Assembly: GCF_034931005.1 (NCBI RefSeq)
Contig: NZ_JAYGIN010000006.1
Span: forward strand, 16,431-80,430
Direction: 5' to 3'
Origin: Arcicella sp034931005
GTDB taxonomy: Bacteria > Bacteroidota > Bacteroidia > Cytophagales > Spirosomataceae
Length of the DNA: 64,000 nt
Positions 26,535 through 35,507 of the stretch are shown piece by piece; position 1 is the stretch's first letter; each line of letters starts with the position of its first letter. Under the pieces are notes generated by a model, which saw only the letters and a program-made list of their open reading frames with translations, ran no database searches and was not told where the DNA came from. Made by a program: the position numbers and the translations under genes.

Positions 26535-27086
26535 TCACTTCGGACAACGATTTCCCCATTTTTTTAATTTCGGAAATTCACTTTTCATAAAACAAGTTGT
26601 TAGTCCAAATTGCAGAAGAGAAGTGCTATTAAATCCAGAAGAAGTTGAGATGAATTCAAAGTGAAAACCTGCTGTTTGAGTAACCATCGTTCGTAAACCA
26701 ATAAAAATACCAACGGCTGGATTAAAACTTCCTTGAAATACTTCTCCACCCACAAAAGCACCAATGTATGGGTCAAAATTCCCTCCAGAAGCATCAACCG
26801 CATAGCCAAAATGTTGGTATCCTCTCAGTGACAAATGGTTATAATTATCGAAAACCTTTATAAACCGATAAGCGTGTAAGCCCAAGCCATAGAAATCACT
26901 ATTGGGCAATCGTTTCTCAAAAGTTACACTTAACAAAGTTGGAGTTGTGGAAAGAATTTTATCTGATTTTTCGAGATTTTGGTCTGCTCCGTATGAAAAA
27001 CTTAGGTACATAGGTTTTTCGCTCTGAGCTTTTAACACCAGAGAATACATTGAAAATAATAGAGAAAGTAAAAAGCCTCTTTTCAC
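26535..27086 (-). CDS. Small outer-membrane beta-barrel-like protein, 183 aa
   Basis: Unrecognised family. The best start is the GTG at 27086, giving VKRGFLLSLLFSMYSLVLKAQ, a normal signal peptide; the longer ATG-initiated frame (27146) adds 20 unsuitable residues. The mature part shows alternating hydrophobic strands with aromatic girdles (LGLHAYRFIKVF, YQHFGYAVDASGG, YIGAFVGGEV), as in small outer-membrane barrels. It ends in a basic, two-Cys tail (CFMKSEFPKLKKWGNRCPK). It is transcribed away from the TonB receptor gene. Confidence 0.6.
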   Translation of the reverse strand: MKRGFLLSLLFSMYSLVLKAQSEKPMYLSFSYGADQNLEKSDKILSTTPTLLSVTFEKRLPNSDFYGLGLHAYRFIKVFDNYNHLSLRGYQHFGYAVDASGGNFDPYIGAFVGGEVFQGSFNPAVGIFIGLRTMVTQTAGFHFEFISTSSGFNSTSLLQFGLTTCFMKSEFPKLKKWGNRCPK

Positions 27087-27355
27087 GATAGAGTTTATAA
27101 ATATTGCTTCAATGTGATGAAGTAAGGAAGAAAAGCGAAAAATCAAAAACTGTATTATTTGACAATAATGGCGTAACAGATTTGAATAATGGTTTGGCAG
27201 ACTCTTTACAAAATAACATCAAAATCACGGATAAAAGAAAATTTCCCTCACGAAAAACCTTAATTCACTCCTCAAATCATGGAGTTCATCTGAAAACCAT
27301 TCCATAAAACTTGTTTCTGCCCTTATTTTGAATCAGAAATTAAACAAATACGCTG

Positions 27356-29557
27356 ATGAAAACGCTTACAAATTTACTCGCCCTATTTTTTATATTAACT
27401 ACCGCATACTCTTTCGGACAAACAACTCTTAAAGGTAAAGTTGTCGATGAAAAAGGACTGAGTTTACCAGGGGCAAATGTCTCTTTAAAAGGCTCTTATG
27501 ATGGAGCAACTGCCGATGGAGCAGGTAATTTTCAGTTTAAAACTACCGAAAAAGGAGAACAAATTATCCAATCTTCTTTTATAGGTTATGAGGCTTATAG
27601 TCAGACTATTATCTTGAAAAATGGGTTGATGGAATTGACCGTAAAAATGAGAGAAACCGCCAATGAATTGAATACAGTTACGGTAACAGCAGGAACTTTT
27701 GAGGCTTCAGACGAAAAGAAAACAACCTTAATAAAACCTATCGACATTGTAACAACTGCGGGCGGAGGAGCAGATATTACGCAAACCATGACGCTTTTAA
27801 CACCTGGTTCTCAACGAAATGGAGAATCAACAGGGATGTTTGTGCGTGGCGGTTCTGCTCAAGAATCTAAAATTTTGATTGATGGAATTACCGTTCAAAA
27901 TGCCTACAATACGGCTTCGCCAGATGTGGCTTCTCGCTCACGTTTTGCACCCTTTCAGTTTAAAGGTTCAGCGTTTTCAACGGGTGGATATTCGGCTCAA
28001 TATGGTCAGGCTTTATCGGCAGTTTTACAAATGAATACTACCGATTTAGCTACTGAATCGGGTTATGTCATCAATGCAAATTTGGCTCAATTGTCAGCAG
28101 GATATACCCAATTGACTGATAATCATTCTATAAATGGAACAGTTGCATACAGTAATCTTACGCCATTATTTTCAATTTATCCGCAAAATATTGAATGGAA
28201 AAAAATCCCTGAGCAATTGAATATTTCTACGTCTTACCGCTTAAAACCATCATCGGGAGAAAACTTTAAATTCGATGCTATTTATGGAAAAAGTGTTTCT
28301 GGAATGATGTTTAAAAATGCTGAAAATAACAATGTTTTAACCGAATTTGGCATAAAAAATGATAACCTTTTTCTAACCAGTAGCTACCAAAAAGCATTAG
28401 ATAAAGATGCCAATTGGGTTTTGAAATCTGGAGCTTCCTATTCGTATAATTTTGATGATTTAAAGGCTGGCACATCTACTTTTGGTAAGACAGAACAACG
28501 CTCACAATTACGGGCAACTTTAACCCATTCTTTTGCAGAAAATAACAATATCTTGTTCGGAACAGAAGGGCATTCAGCCAAATACGATTTGTTAGTACAG
28601 CAAAATGGTGAAAAAAATAATAATACTTTAGTTGATAATTATGGTGCTTTATTCTCAGAATCAGAGTTTTACATTACTCGTAAATTAGCTGGTAGAATTG
28701 GTGTTAGAGGGGAATATTCTTCTTTAGAATCGGGTTTCAACTTAGCTCCAAGATTTTCGTTGGCTTATAAAACTGGGCAATATTCGCAGGTATCAATGGC
28801 AGGCGGAAAGTTCTATCAAACTCCAGATTATAGATATTATTTCTACAACAAAAACTTACAATATGAACAAGCTACTCATGCCGTTTTGAACTACCAAATC
28901 ATCAAAAATAAACGTACTTTCAGAGTGGAGGGTTACTATAAAAAATACGAAAATTTAGTAAGAGAATACCCAAGTACAACAGGTTATTTTGATGCAAATC
29001 CACAACGCTTTCCGAACGGGAAAACGGATAATTCGGGGCATGGTTTTGCTCAAGGGGTGGATGTATTTTTTAGAGATAGCAAAACTGTTAAAAACGGAGA
29101 TTTATGGGTAAATTATAGCTATTGTGACTCGAAGCGATTATTTGGTAATTACATAGCAGAAGCACAGCCAACGTTTGTTTCCAATCATAATTTGAATGTG
29201 GTTTACAAGCATTTTATCGCCAAACCAATGATGACTATTTCGGGAACATACTCGTACACAAGTGGTCGTCCGTATTACAATCCCAATAATGCCAATTTCT
29301 TGTCAGAACGCACTCCAGACGTACATAATACCAGTGTTTGGCTCAATTATTTAACCAATGTCAAAGGGAATTTTATGGTCATTTATTTATCGGTAGATAA
29401 CATACTCGGCACTAAAAACGTCTATAATTATCGCTATTCAACTGACGGAAAAACTCGCACCGAAATAACGCCAGCCGCCTACCGCACCATCATGATTGGC
29501 ACATACATTACCATTTCTAAAAAGAAAGTTTTGCCAGAGGATATGAGAAAGAATTAG
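27356..29557 (+). CDS. TonB-dependent receptor with CarboxypepD_reg domain
   Basis: A 733-residue outer-membrane receptor. The signal peptide (1-21, ending FGQ) is followed by a carboxypeptidase-regulatory-like domain (about 24-100, TLKGKVVDEKGLSLPGANVS). A plug domain comes next (about 120-225) with the GMFVRGGSAQESKILIDG motif, then a 22-strand-type barrel. It ends in a basic MRKN tail rather than an aromatic strand end. No SusD-like lipoprotein is next to it, so it is not a classic SusCD pair. The ligand is unknown; similar stand-alone receptors import metals, siderophores or cofactors. Confidence 0.88.
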   Translation: MKTLTNLLALFFILTTAYSFGQTTLKGKVVDEKGLSLPGANVSLKGSYDGATADGAGNFQFKTTEKGEQIIQSSFIGYEAYSQTIILKNGLMELTVKMRETANELNTVTVTAGTFEASDEKKTTLIKPIDIVTTAGGGADITQTMTLLTPGSQRNGESTGMFVRGGSAQESKILIDGITVQNAYNTASPDVASRSRFAPFQFKGSAFSTGGYSAQYGQALSAVLQMNTTDLATESGYVINANLAQLSAGYTQLTDNHSINGTVAYSNLTPLFSIYPQNIEWKKIPEQLNISTSYRLKPSSGENFKFDAIYGKSVSGMMFKNAENNNVLTEFGIKNDNLFLTSSYQKALDKDANWVLKSGASYSYNFDDLKAGTSTFGKTEQRSQLRATLTHSFAENNNILFGTEGHSAKYDLLVQQNGEKNNNTLVDNYGALFSESEFYITRKLAGRIGVRGEYSSLESGFNLAPRFSLAYKTGQYSQVSMAGGKFYQTPDYRYYFYNKNLQYEQATHAVLNYQIIKNKRTFRVEGYYKKYENLVREYPSTTGYFDANPQRFPNGKTDNSGHGFAQGVDVFFRDSKTVKNGDLWVNYSYCDSKRLFGNYIAEAQPTFVSNHNLNVVYKHFIAKPMMTISGTYSYTSGRPYYNPNNANFLSERTPDVHNTSVWLNYLTNVKGNFMVIYLSVDNILGTKNVYNYRYSTDGKTRTEITPAAYRTIMIGTYITISKKKVLPEDMRKN

Positions 29558-29587
29558 GTGGTTTCACGATATGATTTGACAAAATAT

Positions 29588-29622
29588 AAACCCTTCCAAA
29601 TGTTAAAAACTTGGAAGGGTTT
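29588..29622. terminator. Intrinsic terminator after TonB receptor
   Basis: The stem AAACCCTTCCAA ... TTGGAAGGGTTT (29588-29622) is followed by AATATTT. It lies 30 bp after the receptor stop and before the aldose epimerase gene. Confidence 0.88.
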
Positions 29623-29638
29623 AATATTTAAAATGTTG

Positions 29639-29646
29639 TACTTTTG
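29639..29646 (+). promoter_or_regulatory. Candidate -7 promoter element (TACTTTTG)
   Basis: This matches TAnnTTTG, sits directly after a terminator and 26 bp before the ATG of the aldose epimerase gene. A TTTA at about 29620 stands at the -33 position. Spacing and context fit a promoter for that gene. Confidence 0.5.
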
Positions 29647-29671
29647 AGGAAATGTAAATTGGTAAACTCCC

Positions 29672-30538
29672 ATGCAAACAATCACAAGTCAAAACCTCAC
29701 TGTAAAAATCAACCCGAAAGGTGCTGAATTAGTTAGCCTTTTCAACCACGAAAATCAAACAGAATATATGTGGAGTGCTGACCCCAATTTTTGGGGTAAA
29801 TCCTCGCCCGTTTTGTTTCCAATTGTGGGTTCGTTAAAAAATAATGTTTATCGCTTTGAAGGGAAAGAATATACTTTGCCCCGTCATGGATTTGCTCGTG
29901 ATAGAGAATTTGCCGTTGAAAAATCTTCTGAAAATAGCGTAACTTTTTTACTCACTCACGACGATAATTCCCTGAAAGTTTATCCCTTCAAATTTGAGTT
30001 TCGGTTGATTTATACTTTAATCAATAATACACTTTCTGTTACTTATGCTGTAAAAAATATTGGCGAAGGAGAAATGTTTTTCTCTGTGGGTGGACATCCT
30101 GCTTTTGCCGTTCCTTTGGCTGAGAATACCAATTATGATGACTATTATTTGAAGTTTAATAAAACGGAAACATTTAAGCGTTGGGGATTGACTAATGAAG
30201 GTTTAATTGAAACACAACCTTTTGATTTTTTGATAAAAACCAATATTTTACCTTTGACCAAAGAACTATTTTATGACGATGCCATTGTCTTTAAAAATCT
30301 TGAATCTACATCAATTACGCTTAAATCTGACAACGTAAATCAGCAATTGCAGTTTGACTTTGAAGGATTCCCATTTTTAGGAATTTGGGCAGCAAAAAAT
30401 GCAGACTTCGTATGTATTGAGCCTTGGTGTGGCATTGCAGATGCGGCTAATCATAACCAAGAATTGACAGAAAAAGAAGGGATAATGTGTTTAATTGCTA
30501 ATGAAATTTTTGAAAAAACATGGTGTGTGACTGTTTGA
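29672..30538 (+). CDS. Aldose 1-epimerase family protein
   Basis: A 288-residue beta-sandwich enzyme of the galactose mutarotase type, LacX-like subfamily, interconverting anomers of a sugar. Landmarks are FPIVGSLKNN (49-58), PRHGFARDREF with His72 and GGHPAFAVP with His142. A late acidic pair is in FVCIEPWCG, where the catalytic Glu normally lies. No signal peptide, so cytosolic. It stands alone between a terminator and the malic enzyme gene; the sugar substrate is not known. Confidence 0.88.
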   Translation: MQTITSQNLTVKINPKGAELVSLFNHENQTEYMWSADPNFWGKSSPVLFPIVGSLKNNVYRFEGKEYTLPRHGFARDREFAVEKSSENSVTFLLTHDDNSLKVYPFKFEFRLIYTLINNTLSVTYAVKNIGEGEMFFSVGGHPAFAVPLAENTNYDDYYLKFNKTETFKRWGLTNEGLIETQPFDFLIKTNILPLTKELFYDDAIVFKNLESTSITLKSDNVNQQLQFDFEGFPFLGIWAAKNADFVCIEPWCGIADAANHNQELTEKEGIMCLIANEIFEKTWCVTV

Positions 30539-30766
30539 TGGAAGTTCGTTATTGGATTTTTGAGACAGTAAAATAAGCCGTACTTATCAAACCTCCATCA
30601 CTTGATAATATAAACTAATTCAGTACATTCTTAGCTATTTTTTCTGGTAAAAGTGACAATATGGGCAAATATGCTATAAAGGGGCTTTTGACCCTTAAAA
30701 GTTAAATAATTATGGAGAATTAAGATAAAACAGATATAAAATATAATTTTAATCGGTATCGTGTTG

Positions 30767-30774
30767 TACATTTG
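30767..30774 (+). promoter_or_regulatory. Candidate -7 promoter element (TACATTTG) of malic enzyme
   Basis: TACATTTGC matches TAnnTTTG and lies 43 bp before the chosen ATG of the malic enzyme gene. The -33 position has TTTTAA rather than TTTG. Confidence 0.5.
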
Positions 30775-30816
30775 CAGGGTACAACTTTAATAAACTTCTC
30801 GCAAAATAATTACCCC

Positions 30817-33090
30817 ATGAGCCAAAAACCAATCCGAAAACAGGATGCTTTAGATTATCATTCTAAAGGTCGTCCTGGAAAAATCGCCGTTATTTCCACT
30901 AAAGAAACTGAAACTCAACGTGACCTTTCCTTAGCTTATTCTCCAGGTGTTGCCGAGCCATGTTTGGAAATTGCCGCTAATAAAGAGAATGTCTATAAAT
31001 ACACTGCCAAAGGTAATTTAGTAGCCGTTATTTCTAATGGAACAGCCGTTTTAGGTTTGGGAAATATTGGTCCAGAAGCCTCAAAACCTGTAATGGAAGG
31101 CAAGGGCGTTTTATTCAAAATCTTTGCAGATATTGACGTTTTTGATATTGAATTAAATACGGAAGACCCAGAAGAAGTAATCAGAACAGTTAAGATTTTA
31201 GAGCCAACTTTTGGAGGTGTAAACTTAGAAGATATTAAGTCGCCTGAGTGTTTTGAGATTGAGGAAAGACTACGTAAAGACCTCAATATTCCAATCATGC
31301 ACGATGACCAACACGGTACTGCCATTATTTCGGGAGCTGCTTTGTTGAATGCATTGGAAATTGTTGAAAAGAAAATTGAAGACTGCAAATTTGTGGTATC
31401 GGGTGCTGGTGCGGCGGCATTGTCTTGTATGAAATTGTATTTAGGACTTGGAGCTAAAGTTGAAAATCTTTTGATGTTTGACAAAGATGGTTTAGTCTCA
31501 AAAAGCCGTACCGATTTGAATAAATATGTTCAACCTTTTGCTTCAGAACGTACCGATATTCATTCACTTTCTGATGCAATGGTGGGTGCAGACGTATTTT
31601 TGGGTTTATCAGTTGGAAATATTGTTTCGCAAGATATGATTAAATCTATGGCAAAAGATGCCGTAGTTTTTGCAATGGCAAACCCAACGCCAGAGATTTC
31701 TTATGAAGATGCCGTAGCCGCTCGTGAAGATATTATCATGGCAACTGGGCGTTCTGATTATCCAAATCAAGTGAATAACGTTTTAGGTTTTCCATATATT
31801 TTTAGAGGTGCGTTAGATGTCCGTGCCACTGAAATTGACGAAAATATGAAAATGGCTGCAGCAAAAGCATTAGCTGCCTTAGCCAAAAAGCCCGTTCCAG
31901 ATATTGTAAATTTGGCTTATAATGAAAAAAATCTCACTTTTGGAAGAACCTATATTATTCCAAAACCTGTTGACCCACGCCTTATTACAACGGTTGCTCC
32001 TGCGGTAGCTCGTGCAGCGATGGAGTCAGGTTTGGCTCAAAATCCAATTACTGATTGGGATGCTTACGAATTGGAATTAAGCAAACGTTTAGGACTCGAC
32101 AATCAGTTGATGAAATATATCGTCAATCGTGCGAAGCGTTCTCCAAAACGTGTTGTCTTTGCTGATGCAGAAAATTTGAAGGTATTGAAAGCCGTTCAGC
32201 AGTCGAAAGACGAAGGTATTTGTATTCCGATTTTATTAGGGGATGTCCAAAAAATCAAAGGAATTATCGAAACCAATAGCCTCGATTTAGCTGATGTTGA
32301 GATTATTGACACTCGTTCTCCAGAAACTGCGGAACGTCTAAAACATTACGGTGATTTATTCTTTGAGAAAAGAAAACGTAAAGGATATAACCATTACGAA
32401 GCTCATAAGCAAATGCAGGTTCGTAGCTATTTCGCTTCAATGATGGTGGAAACTGGTGATGCTGATTGTGTGATTTCTGGCTTGACTCGTAATTATCCAG
32501 ATGCTATTCGTCCTGCTTTACAAATCATTGGTCGTGAAGATGGCGTGAAAAAAGTATCGGGTATGTATATTTTGCTCACGAAAAAAGGACCAATATTTTT
32601 CTCAGATACAACTATCAATTTCAATCCAACGGTTGATGATATTGTAGAAATTACAGAATTGACGGCAAAAGCTGTTGAACAGTTTAATTTAAAGCCAAGA
32701 ATTGCCTTATTGACGTATTCTAACTTTGGTACTGCCAATGGTGACGATGCCGTGAAGATGCGTGAAGCAACGGCTATTTTGCAGAAAAAACACCCTGAAA
32801 TGATTGTGGAAGGTGAAATGCAAGCTCACTTAGCCTTTGATAATGAGTTGATTAAGGAAAATTATCCATTCTCTAAATTGGCGGAAGAAGGTGCAAATAC
32901 GCTTATCTTCCCGAATCTATCTGCTGCCAATATTGCTTATAACTTATTGAAAGAGACTTCGGATATTGAATATATTGGACCCATTTTATTAGGACTTCGT
33001 AAACCTGTACACGTACTACAATTAGGTTCATCAGTTCGTGAAATTGTCAATATGGTGGCAATTGCCGTTGTAGAAGCACAAGGAAAATAA
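30817..33090 (+). CDS. maeB: NADP-dependent malic enzyme with phosphotransacetylase-like C-terminus
   Basis: A 757-residue MaeB-type protein decarboxylating malate to pyruvate with NADP. Residues 1 to about 400 are the malic enzyme domain: SLAYSPGVAEPC, the metal/substrate motif HDDQHGTAI and the dinucleotide loop SGAGAAALS. From about 430 to the end is a phosphotransacetylase-like domain (RSPKRVVFADAENLK...), present in this family mainly for allosteric acetyl-CoA sensing rather than catalysis. I chose the ATG at 30817 (MSQKPIRKQDALDYH) over a TTG-initiated extension at 30772, which would overlap the promoter. Confidence 0.96.
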   Translation: MSQKPIRKQDALDYHSKGRPGKIAVISTKETETQRDLSLAYSPGVAEPCLEIAANKENVYKYTAKGNLVAVISNGTAVLGLGNIGPEASKPVMEGKGVLFKIFADIDVFDIELNTEDPEEVIRTVKILEPTFGGVNLEDIKSPECFEIEERLRKDLNIPIMHDDQHGTAIISGAALLNALEIVEKKIEDCKFVVSGAGAAALSCMKLYLGLGAKVENLLMFDKDGLVSKSRTDLNKYVQPFASERTDIHSLSDAMVGADVFLGLSVGNIVSQDMIKSMAKDAVVFAMANPTPEISYEDAVAAREDIIMATGRSDYPNQVNNVLGFPYIFRGALDVRATEIDENMKMAAAKALAALAKKPVPDIVNLAYNEKNLTFGRTYIIPKPVDPRLITTVAPAVARAAMESGLAQNPITDWDAYELELSKRLGLDNQLMKYIVNRAKRSPKRVVFADAENLKVLKAVQQSKDEGICIPILLGDVQKIKGIIETNSLDLADVEIIDTRSPETAERLKHYGDLFFEKRKRKGYNHYEAHKQMQVRSYFASMMVETGDADCVISGLTRNYPDAIRPALQIIGREDGVKKVSGMYILLTKKGPIFFSDTTINFNPTVDDIVEITELTAKAVEQFNLKPRIALLTYSNFGTANGDDAVKMREATAILQKKHPEMIVEGEMQAHLAFDNELIKENYPFSKLAEEGANTLIFPNLSAANIAYNLLKETSDIEYIGPILLGLRKPVHVLQLGSSVREIVNMVAIAVVEAQGK

Positions 33091-33160
33091 GAGGTCGTAG
33101 GTATGAGGTCGTAGATATGGGGAGTATAATTTTATACCTCATACCTACGACCTCATACCT
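33091..33160. repeat. Inverted repeat of GGTCGTAGGTATGA phrases
   Basis: The left arm (33091-33109) and right arm (33136-33154) are perfect inverted copies of a 19-base GAGGTCGTAGGTATGAGGT sequence. Each arm itself contains two copies of the GGTCGTA/GGTATGA phrase. It starts at the malic enzyme stop and ends 7 bp from the stop of the converging glycosyltransferase gene. Confidence 0.88.
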
Positions 33161-33166
33161 ATTTAA

Positions 33167-34177
33167 CTATTCAAACAAATCTCCCAACAAAGCCAAATAC
33201 ACTCCGTACCAATCTGAACCTAAATGCTGATAACGGTGATAATTTCCTCTGTAAAAATTCCTTAAAATAGGAAATAATCGCTTCCATCTATTTTCTTCCA
33301 AATTTCCTCTTACTTGATAATGTTCGGCAATAGTTTGTAACGCTTTTGTCCGATTTTTCAGTTCTGGATAATTTTGATGAACATGGTTGAGGAGGTTGGT
33401 ATATAATAATTCTTTTTCGAGAAAAGGCTTTAGTTTTTCCTGTCGTGGTCGTGAAATACGTGATGAAACATGAACTTTTTCCCGTTCCTTTTCCACAATT
33501 CCTACCTGTTGATTATCATGTTGTCTGTACAAAACCAAAGGTTCATTGATAAAACCAATTTGGTTGGTCAAAGAAGCTAATAGGGCAATCCAGCCATCAT
33601 GAATAAAATCGGGATGAATGTGAGTTGGAAAAGGAATTGCTTTTTTGGCGAATGATTTTCGGATGGCAACGGTACAACCTGTAACTCTATTACTAATTAA
33701 TAGAAGTTCTAACGCCTTTCCTTTTTCCCAAAGTGATATTTCTTCATCTTCAAAACGAATTTTCTCCCACATGGTTAAGTTCAGGGATTGTAAATTTTCA
33801 TCTACAATTGCTGCATTAGAGAAGACAACATCTTGTGTAGGATGTGTTTCTAAATAATTGACTAACTTTTCAATTTTATTGGGTAGCCAGTAATCGTCTT
33901 GGTCGCAAAGAAAAATGAAATCACCTTTACAAATACTGATGGCGTATTCAAAATTTTTAACAGTGCCAAGAGCAGGAATATTCTGATAAAACTTAATAGG
34001 TAATACCTCTGAAAATTGTTTAATTATTTCAACGGTTTCATCTGATGAATTATCATCACAAACAATTATTTCATTTGGTTTGAGTGATTGTTCTTGAATG
34101 CTTCTTAATTGTTCGCCAATAAATTTACCACCATTGTGAGTACACAGGGCAATCGAAATTGTTGAAATGTGTGTCAT
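33167..34177 (-). CDS. Family 2 glycosyltransferase (GT-A fold)
   Basis: A 336-residue inverting glycosyltransferase using a nucleotide sugar. The N-terminal strand ISIALCTHNG, the DDNSSDET loop (about 41-48) and the metal-binding LCDQDDYW (about 90-97) are typical, as is the acceptor-loop region HDGWIALL. No membrane helices are seen, so it acts at the cytosolic face of the membrane in surface polysaccharide synthesis. It lies downstream of a GT4 gene on the same strand with a 190-bp gap holding an inverted repeat, so co-transcription is uncertain. Confidence 0.87.
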   Translation of the reverse strand: MTHISTISIALCTHNGGKFIGEQLRSIQEQSLKPNEIIVCDDNSSDETVEIIKQFSEVLPIKFYQNIPALGTVKNFEYAISICKGDFIFLCDQDDYWLPNKIEKLVNYLETHPTQDVVFSNAAIVDENLQSLNLTMWEKIRFEDEEISLWEKGKALELLLISNRVTGCTVAIRKSFAKKAIPFPTHIHPDFIHDGWIALLASLTNQIGFINEPLVLYRQHDNQQVGIVEKEREKVHVSSRISRPRQEKLKPFLEKELLYTNLLNHVHQNYPELKNRTKALQTIAEHYQVRGNLEENRWKRLFPILRNFYRGNYHRYQHLGSDWYGVYLALLGDLFE

Positions 34178-34259
34178 GGTGTTATCATTTTTAGTGGTTT
34201 TTAATTTTTAGTGGTTGCAAGTAATAATAAACTATCTATAATTTGTCAGTTGATTAAGT

Positions 34260-34330
34260 ACACTGTTTAATAAGTTTTCTGAATAATTTTCATCCTAAAA
34301 TGTTTGATTGGAGAACTTATTAAACAGTGT
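34260..34330. repeat. 17-bp inverted repeat with 37-bp loop
   Basis: Perfect arms ACACTGTTTAATAAGTT (34260-34276) and its complement (34314-34330) lie between the GT4 and GT2 genes. Flanking bases TTAAGT and ATTAAG extend the symmetry weakly. It has no T-tract, so it does not look like an ordinary terminator. Confidence 0.8.
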
Positions 34331-34368
34331 ATTAAGTATGTATATTTTAACCAAAATATTACTCATTT

Positions 34369-35487
34369 TTATGATAATGTATCCATAAGATTTTCCCATT
34401 TAAGGTACATTTTTGATGAGTCAAAGTCTAATGCTCTTTTTCTCATTGTATCCTTGTTAATCTCAATGCGACCTTCCATCAAATCAATCATCGAATTTAC
34501 TAAATCCTCCACATTCCAACTTTCAACAATCTTACCCATTCCTTCCAACATAATATCAACTACACCACCTGAATTGAAAGTAATAATAGGTTTTCCCAGA
34601 TAAGCAGCTTCAACATTAACCATGCCAAAGGTTTCTTCGTGTGAAGGTAACAAAAAAGCATCTGCTAAATCAAAGTAATCGTAATATTCGGTACTCAATG
34701 CTCCAGTTAAAAGAACATTATTGCATTGATAATACGTTAATTCCTTCCTAAAGTAATATTCTGCGGCACTTCCCGTTTTTCCTCCCATCCAAATAAAGTA
34801 ACAATTTTTGCCTTTTTCTCGCATCAAACGAACAATCTTTGGAAGATAATCAATGCCTTTTCTATAAATTAAACTACCAGATATTGCCCAGATATAAGCA
34901 TCTGTTGGAATATTTAGTTTAGATAGAAGGACTTTTTTATTAGACTCTGAAGGACGGATACTTTGTAAGTCAACGAGTGGGTATAGAATTTTGACGTTGT
35001 TTGCTTCTAATATTTCAAGAGAATGCCTTCCTGCTTCCGACGAACACAAAGTCATCTCAGCGTTAAGCATCGGTTTTAAATCTTTTTCTGCTAAAGATTC
35101 ATAAAGCAAATAGGGCATTTCTGAAATATGAGAAATGATTTTTACGCCTAATTTTTCAGCAAGTTCAACAAAATGTCCTGAAAGATTGGTGTTTAAATAC
35201 CAATAATCGGGTTTAAACTGCTGATGAATTTTTATGAGATTTTTTTCATAGACTGAATAGCCAAATTTAGTCAATAATTTCTTAACTAAAAGAGAAACCC
35301 CTGAACAATTGAATGGCGAAGTATAGTATGGAATATGAGCAGGTAAATCATCTTTGAGGCTTCCAACTTTATCGCTATAAACGGCTACTTGAAATTTGTC
35401 AGTATTTAGATGCTTGAAAATATTCCATATCAACATTTCAGAGCCTGTTCTACCACCAAAAGGTGTGAAAAATAATATTTTCTTCAT
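34369..35487 (-). CDS. Family 4 glycosyltransferase (GT-B fold)
   Basis: A 372-residue GT-B enzyme. The N-terminal acceptor domain opens FFTPFGGRTGSEMLIWNIF with the Gly-rich loop. The C-terminal donor domain has GSLIYRKGIDYLPKIV, GALSTEYYDYFDLADAFLLPS, and the E-x7-E motif HEETFGMVNVEAAYLGKPI. It is retaining and uses a nucleotide sugar. It lies 20 bp downstream of argH on the same strand, so it is likely transcribed with it although functionally unrelated. It probably contributes, with the GT2 enzyme, to an envelope glycan. Confidence 0.87.
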   Translation of the reverse strand: MKKILFFTPFGGRTGSEMLIWNIFKHLNTDKFQVAVYSDKVGSLKDDLPAHIPYYTSPFNCSGVSLLVKKLLTKFGYSVYEKNLIKIHQQFKPDYWYLNTNLSGHFVELAEKLGVKIISHISEMPYLLYESLAEKDLKPMLNAEMTLCSSEAGRHSLEILEANNVKILYPLVDLQSIRPSESNKKVLLSKLNIPTDAYIWAISGSLIYRKGIDYLPKIVRLMREKGKNCYFIWMGGKTGSAAEYYFRKELTYYQCNNVLLTGALSTEYYDYFDLADAFLLPSHEETFGMVNVEAAYLGKPIITFNSGGVVDIMLEGMGKIVESWNVEDLVNSMIDLMEGRIEINKDTMRKRALDFDSSKMYLKWENLMDTLS

Positions 35488-35507
35488 TAATTTTTAGAAC
35501 AGTTGTA

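Noticed and set aside
27356..29557. SusCD-type polysaccharide uptake locus with the fucosidase
   Set aside because: No SusD-like lipoprotein adjoins the receptor and the fucosidase is 15 kb away with unrelated genes between.
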